From the NCBI GenBank assembly GCA_964472195.1, contig CAYYJH010000011.1, positions 1-45,486 on the forward strand: a stretch of 45,486 bases of DNA, read 5' to 3'. Positions 43,201 through 45,486 of this stretch are shown here, one piece after another. The translations under genes were made by a program, and so were the position numbers. Below the pieces are notes generated by a model. That model had not been told where the DNA came from and did not search any database. It saw only the letters and a program-made list of their open reading frames with translations. The DNA is from BS750m-G4 sp964472195. Lineage in GTDB: Bacteria; Bacteroidota; Ignavibacteria; Tepidaquicellales; Tepidaquicellaceae. Within the stretch, counting starts at the first letter, position 1. The number at the start of each line of letters is the position of its first letter.

Positions 43201-43306
43201 GTCTGTACATTATCTCATTTATAACAATTTGTGATTGCAAATCCGAAACATACAGTATAACCGAACATAATACTAATAATACAACTTTATTAGCAGCTTT
43301 TTTCAT
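40256..43306 (-). CDS. Large secreted protein with lamin-tail and CARDB domains
   Basis: A 1016-residue protein with a signal peptide (about 1-25). Domains in order: lamin-tail domain 1 (27-180, IVINEIMYRP), CARDB-like 1 (182-295), lamin-tail 2 (302-455), CARDB-like 2 (457-570), lamin-tail 3 (from 577), lamin-tail 4 (from about 745, VINEIMFDP), and a C-terminal FlgD-Ig-like domain with VSPNPFSPDGDG and VKVFDIKGRLVRTL. The last domain resembles the C-terminal modules used for surface export in this phylum, but a type 9 signal is not certain. Residues 27-301 and 302-576 are near repeats. It probably has a surface or adhesive role; no enzyme domain is seen. Confidence 0.82.
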   Translation of the reverse strand: MKKAANKVVLLVLCSVILYVSDLQSQIVINEIMYRPTVSTNEWFELYNLTSDSIDLKNWKWKDATSTLRTITTQSIYIQANSYVVLCRDSAALKISNPSVSGIIIQTSWSALNNTGDNVILIDTAGVRVDSVAYVPSWGSASGFSLERIDPNGPSNNSSNWGLSVDPEQSTPNRVNSIAPLQNNLILSSFIINPSNPIAGDTLRLNFKIKNIGLSTANNFSLKIYKDLNYDSIPTPGELINTQNYSTLNPNDSVLYEFTIANIDSGLKQYIGYVDYPPDQDTLNNKLVRSVNVGGVIQPADIVINEIMYGPGAPEQEWFELLNIGNNSINLQNWKWKDATASVRVITTSSIILPSESYAVICMDSMSVKNAHPGFTGLIIQTTWSALNNTGDDVILINPADERIDSIAYIPSWGGENGFSLERINPSGISNDSTNWGSSVDPQKSTPNRFNSITPLPNDLSLDSFNITPAFPLVGDTLKLDFTLRNTGINIANNFSLKIYNDLNFDSIPQQSELIHTQNYTTLDPGDSLLYVYSLTNIDSGRKQFIGYVDYSLDDDTLDNKKVKSVNVGGIIQNSGIVINEIMYAPESPEPEWIEIYNNLQDTLNFKDWKIADLTTQSSPITITTTDYFLYPNDYLVIAENNSILLNHPLIDSAKIIYLANLPALNNDEDKVSLFNSNNDLIDDVEYRSSWGGNTPKSLERISPIGLSNDSTNWATSIDCENSSPTRINSVTSAVPGDYNDLVINEIMFDPFTGEAEWIELFNPGNKTVDINGWMFNESSSFINLADTCNVIINPGDYLVFASDTTIFNRFSYLLNPEPNQKVVISDESFSLSNSGEPLIIFDVFKNLIDSVYYLDSWKNPNLTTSKGTSLERINPLFGSNERNNWNSCANPSGGTPGMQNSIYTKKLPSNATVTVSPNPFSPDGDGHEDFTIITYKLTVPFAQMRVKVFDIKGRLVRTLENNQLSANEGSIIFNGLNDDGERLRIGIYILYIEAIDDQGGTIDEIKSTVVVAVKL

Positions 43307-43424
43307 TAATTTATATTATTCATTTATTTTTTAGTGGAGTATTAAATACTGATAAAAAAGATTGGATTTTTTTATTATTAAAATCCATTGTGTTACTCGA
43401 AAATTTTTTTCAATTTAACACTAA

Positions 43425-43430
43425 TATAAT
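43425..43430 (+). promoter_or_regulatory. Possible -10 box of the NlpC/P60 gene
   Basis: A perfect TATAAT 26 bases before ATG 43457, in the 150-base gap between divergent genes. No good -35 box is seen at 17 bp, so this is weak. Confidence 0.3.
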
Positions 43431-43456
43431 ATTTTAACAATTTAAATAGTTATTTG

Positions 43457-44347
43457 ATGGAAGTAAGATTTGTTAATTTCAAATTTGTTTCAATAATTTT
43501 AATACTTTTATTTAGTAATCTGTTTTGTAAATCTCAAAACGTTGAAAGACAGGTTGATAAATACGCCGTTGCAGTACTCCATACACCGGTTTTGAATACA
43601 AGCAATTTCGAATCGGTTTTTGGTGGAAATAGCGGTGACAGCTTAATGTTAGATGAAGATGGACACATCATGGCACTTGAATTCATAGCAATCCCGTATA
43701 CAGTTTTCGAAATTCATGAAACTATTCCGAAGCAGGACTACAATATTTACAGAATAACATCGACAGATTACCCGTACACTTCATCTGAATTGTTCATCGA
43801 CAGCAGGTTCGTGAAAGTTTTGGATAAAAAGCCCGAAGAAAGAAAGATTAAAATGCCTTCAAAAAAAGAAATCCTACAAAACATGGAAGCACTCGAAGGT
43901 TACAGGTATCTATGGGGTGGAAATTTTGGTGACGGGGTGGCAGAAATGCTCGATTATTATAAGCCCTCTTCTGAATTAGAGGAAGAGATAAAAGCTTCCT
44001 GGTCCTTAAAAGGTCTTGATTGCTCCGGTTTGATATACCAGGCGACAAACGGGGCGACACCGAGAAACACTTCATCCCTGGTGAATTACGGTACAGGTCT
44101 TGAAATATCCGGTAAAAGTGATACGGCTATTTACAAGATGCTGAGACCACTCGACCTTATCGTCTGGAAAGGACACGTAATAATTGTCCTCAATGAAAAT
44201 ACAATTATTGAAAGCAGACCGCCGGATGGCGTACAGAAAAAAGACCTCCTCAAAAGACTTGAAGAAGTAATGGAAGAAAGACAACCTGTGGATAAATGGG
44301 ATTCATCTGAAGGTGAAAGGTTTGTTGTGAGAAGATGGGTTGAGTAA
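43457..44347 (+). CDS. NlpC/P60-family cell-wall hydrolase
   Basis: A 296-residue protein with a signal peptide (about 1-25). The C-terminal half is a C40 peptidase domain: YRYLWGGNFGDG at its start, catalytic Cys in LDCSGLIYQA, and catalytic His in WKGHVIIVL. Such enzymes cut peptide stems of peptidoglycan. The N-terminal 100 residues resemble a non-catalytic binding part. I chose ATG 43457; a TTG one codon upstream is possible. It is the second of only two plus-strand genes, divergent from the lamin-tail gene and convergent with the next. Confidence 0.85.
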   Translation: MEVRFVNFKFVSIILILLFSNLFCKSQNVERQVDKYAVAVLHTPVLNTSNFESVFGGNSGDSLMLDEDGHIMALEFIAIPYTVFEIHETIPKQDYNIYRITSTDYPYTSSELFIDSRFVKVLDKKPEERKIKMPSKKEILQNMEALEGYRYLWGGNFGDGVAEMLDYYKPSSELEEEIKASWSLKGLDCSGLIYQATNGATPRNTSSLVNYGTGLEISGKSDTAIYKMLRPLDLIVWKGHVIIVLNENTIIESRPPDGVQKKDLLKRLEEVMEERQPVDKWDSSEGERFVVRRWVE

Positions 44348-44357
44348 TTCTATTATT

Positions 44358-44377
44358 AGAATTAAAGAAATAATTCT
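44358..44377. terminator. Weak bidirectional hairpin between convergent genes
   Basis: AGAATTA and TAATTCT form a 7-bp AT-rich stem with a 6-base loop in the 33-base gap between the convergent genes. T-rich sequence follows on the plus strand. A weak candidate. Confidence 0.3.
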
Positions 44378-44380
44378 TTC

Positions 44381-44950
44381 TTATTTCCCGTTACGCCAAT
44401 TCTTTATAAGCTCTGCCATAAGTTTTCCATTCTCCTTTGTATACTGGAACCTGGCTTTCTCATCGATAAACCTGTTAAATAATGCCGGGTCTTTTTTCTG
44501 CAGCCATTCATAAAATGCTATCATATTGTCCCTGTAAGGTTCCAACGGCTCAGGTGGTTTTCGTGATTCTATAAGAACCAGCATATTCTCCCTGAAACCA
44601 AAACGTAGAAAATGTGTAAGGCTGTCAAGACCTAATTCCTTTAGAATAAGATTTTTCTCAACCAATTCGAATTCAGCAGTGTCGCCCTTGACAGATATGT
44701 TTTTTAAAAAGAGTTTTGTTTGAGCACCTTCATCGAAATGCAAAGGTTTCATTACATTACCCCGACCGGTCAAAGTGTCTAAACCTAAATACCAGACTGC
44801 ATCCCCGGCAATCATCTCCTCCAGTTCATCGAAATCATGTTCGTTGCAGGCTTCGATATAATCTGTTAGCAATTCCTCAGTTTTTGATTTATGTGAATTG
44901 CATGAAACTAATAAAACTAAAAAACCTATTAATAAAACAATTTGTTTCAT
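44381..44950 (-). CDS. Lipoprotein with NTF2/SnoaL-like fold
   Basis: A 189-residue protein with a lipoprotein signal (MKQIVLLIGFLVLLVSC, Cys17). Residues about 25-115 have the pattern of NTF2/SnoaL-like domains: EELLTDYIEACNEHDFDELEEMI, AVWYLG, then strands SVKGDTAEFELVEKN. The C-terminal part is helical and basic. The fold holds small ligands or catalyses varied reactions, so the function cannot be told. It starts at ATG 44950 and has no operon partner in view. Confidence 0.65.
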   Translation of the reverse strand: MKQIVLLIGFLVLLVSCNSHKSKTEELLTDYIEACNEHDFDELEEMIAGDAVWYLGLDTLTGRGNVMKPLHFDEGAQTKLFLKNISVKGDTAEFELVEKNLILKELGLDSLTHFLRFGFRENMLVLIESRKPPEPLEPYRDNMIAFYEWLQKKDPALFNRFIDEKARFQYTKENGKLMAELIKNWRNGK

Positions 44951-45068
44951 AAAATTTTTGGTTTGATTTTATTGAATTCTATGAAATAATAAACTTCAAC
45001 CTTTGTTTTCGATACATTATGAAATGATTATGCATCATCAAATATTAATTCTGTTATAAGAAGGCACA

Positions 45069-45486
45069 TTATACATCCAGTTCATCAGCCGGGCTTTTTA
45101 TTTTATTTATTGAATAAGAGGAAATATGCGTATAAATCTGAGTAGTTTCAAGCCGTTTATGCCCTAACAATTTCTGAATATAACGTATATCCGTTCCTTC
45201 ATCTAAAAGATGTGTTGCAAAGCTGTGGCGTAAGGTATGTACGGAGGCTTTCTTCTTAATATGAGCTTTCTTAAGTGATGCTTTAAAAATACTTTGAACA
45301 CTTTTAGGGCTGTATTTACCGCCTTTTTGCCCTTCAATAATATATTTTTTAGGTTTAAATATCTTATAATATTTTCTTAATAAATCCAGAACTTTTTCTG
45401 AAAGCATAACATATCTGTCTTTCTTCCCTTTACTTTGCCTAACGTGAATTTTCATTGAGTCAGAATTAATATCCTCTATTTTTAAA
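45069..45486 (-). CDS. Tyrosine recombinase, C-terminal part (cut by window edge)
   Basis: The frame is open to the window edge and continues before the first internal Met, reading LKIEDINSDSMKIHVRQSKG, so the N-terminal part is outside. Visible catalytic elements: the beta-hairpin Lys region KGKKDRYVML, H-x-x-R in VHTLRHSFATHLL, and H and Tyr in LLGHKRLETTQIYTH. The first catalytic Arg would be outside the window. It ends SPADELDV. The family includes XerC/D and integrases of mobile elements; it cannot be placed further. It lies 118 bases from the NTF2-like lipoprotein gene. Confidence 0.9.
   Translation of the reverse strand, partial: LKIEDINSDSMKIHVRQSKGKKDRYVMLSEKVLDLLRKYYKIFKPKKYIIEGQKGGKYSPKSVQSIFKASLKKAHIKKKASVHTLRHSFATHLLDEGTDIRYIQKLLGHKRLETTQIYTHISSYSINKIKSPADELDV

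Noticed and set aside
45069..45486. Integron integrase IntI
   Set aside because: The HTLRHSFATHLL block is shared by many tyrosine recombinases, no attC-like sites are seen nearby, and the diagnostic region is outside the window or absent.

Overview
The window looks like chromosomal DNA of a low-GC member of the Bacteroidota/Chlorobiota/Ignavibacteriota (FCB) group. The grounds are the gene order rplO-secY-map-infA-rpmJ-rpsM-rpsK-rpsD-rpoA-rplQ with no adk, a korA/korB pair without a ferredoxin gene, many outer-membrane barrel proteins and lipoproteins, and the scarcity of Shine-Dalgarno sequences. The promoters I can read have ordinary TTGNNN/TANNNT boxes with 17-18 bp spacing, not the Bacteroides-type TTTG/TANNTTTG. 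That points towards the Ignavibacteria/Chlorobi side, but the placement is inference. Nearly every gene is on the minus strand; only two (24859 and 43457) are on the plus strand.

Layout, left to right. 1-1036: the start of what is probably nusG, then secE and a tRNA cluster (Trp, Thr, Gly, Tyr), all read leftward. 1263-4477: a RING-like/TPR membrane protein, a LysE-type exporter and the ribosome-assembly GTPase EngB. 4695-19226: a long S10-spc-alpha ribosomal cluster from rplB to rplQ, with secY, map, infA and rpoA. It lacks rpsJ-rplC-rplD-rplW at its head, starts from a good promoter just upstream of rplB, and carries two insertions: tRNA-Gln between rplR and rpsE, and an outer-membrane protein gene with its own promoter and terminator between rpmD and rplO. 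19455-28089: a MoxR ATPase, three tandem M16 peptidase genes, and a divergent 1076-residue protein joining a gluzincin protease domain, a TolB-like propeller and a BamA-like barrel. 28435-31381: 2-oxoacid:ferredoxin oxidoreductase. 31559-33215: rplI, ssb and rpsF without rpsR. 33472-36832: tRNA-Leu, a minimal DinD-like protein, a CbpA-type DnaJ, RadC, an MscS channel and tRNA-Pro. 36938-44950: envelope genes (lipoproteins, a Tmtc-type glycosyltransferase with TPRs, a large lamin-tail/CARDB secreted protein and an NlpC/P60 hydrolase). 45069-45486: the C-terminal half of a tyrosine recombinase cut by the window edge.

Most of the window is core translation and secretion machinery, and no wholly new system stands out. 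The points most worth a second look are the rearrangements of otherwise conserved ribosomal operons (missing tuf, rpsR and the head of the S10 operon; inserted tRNA and barrel genes), the long charged tails on several ribosomal proteins, the protease-propeller-barrel fusion facing an M16 peptidase trio, the RING-like membrane protein and the stand-alone short DinD-like gene.
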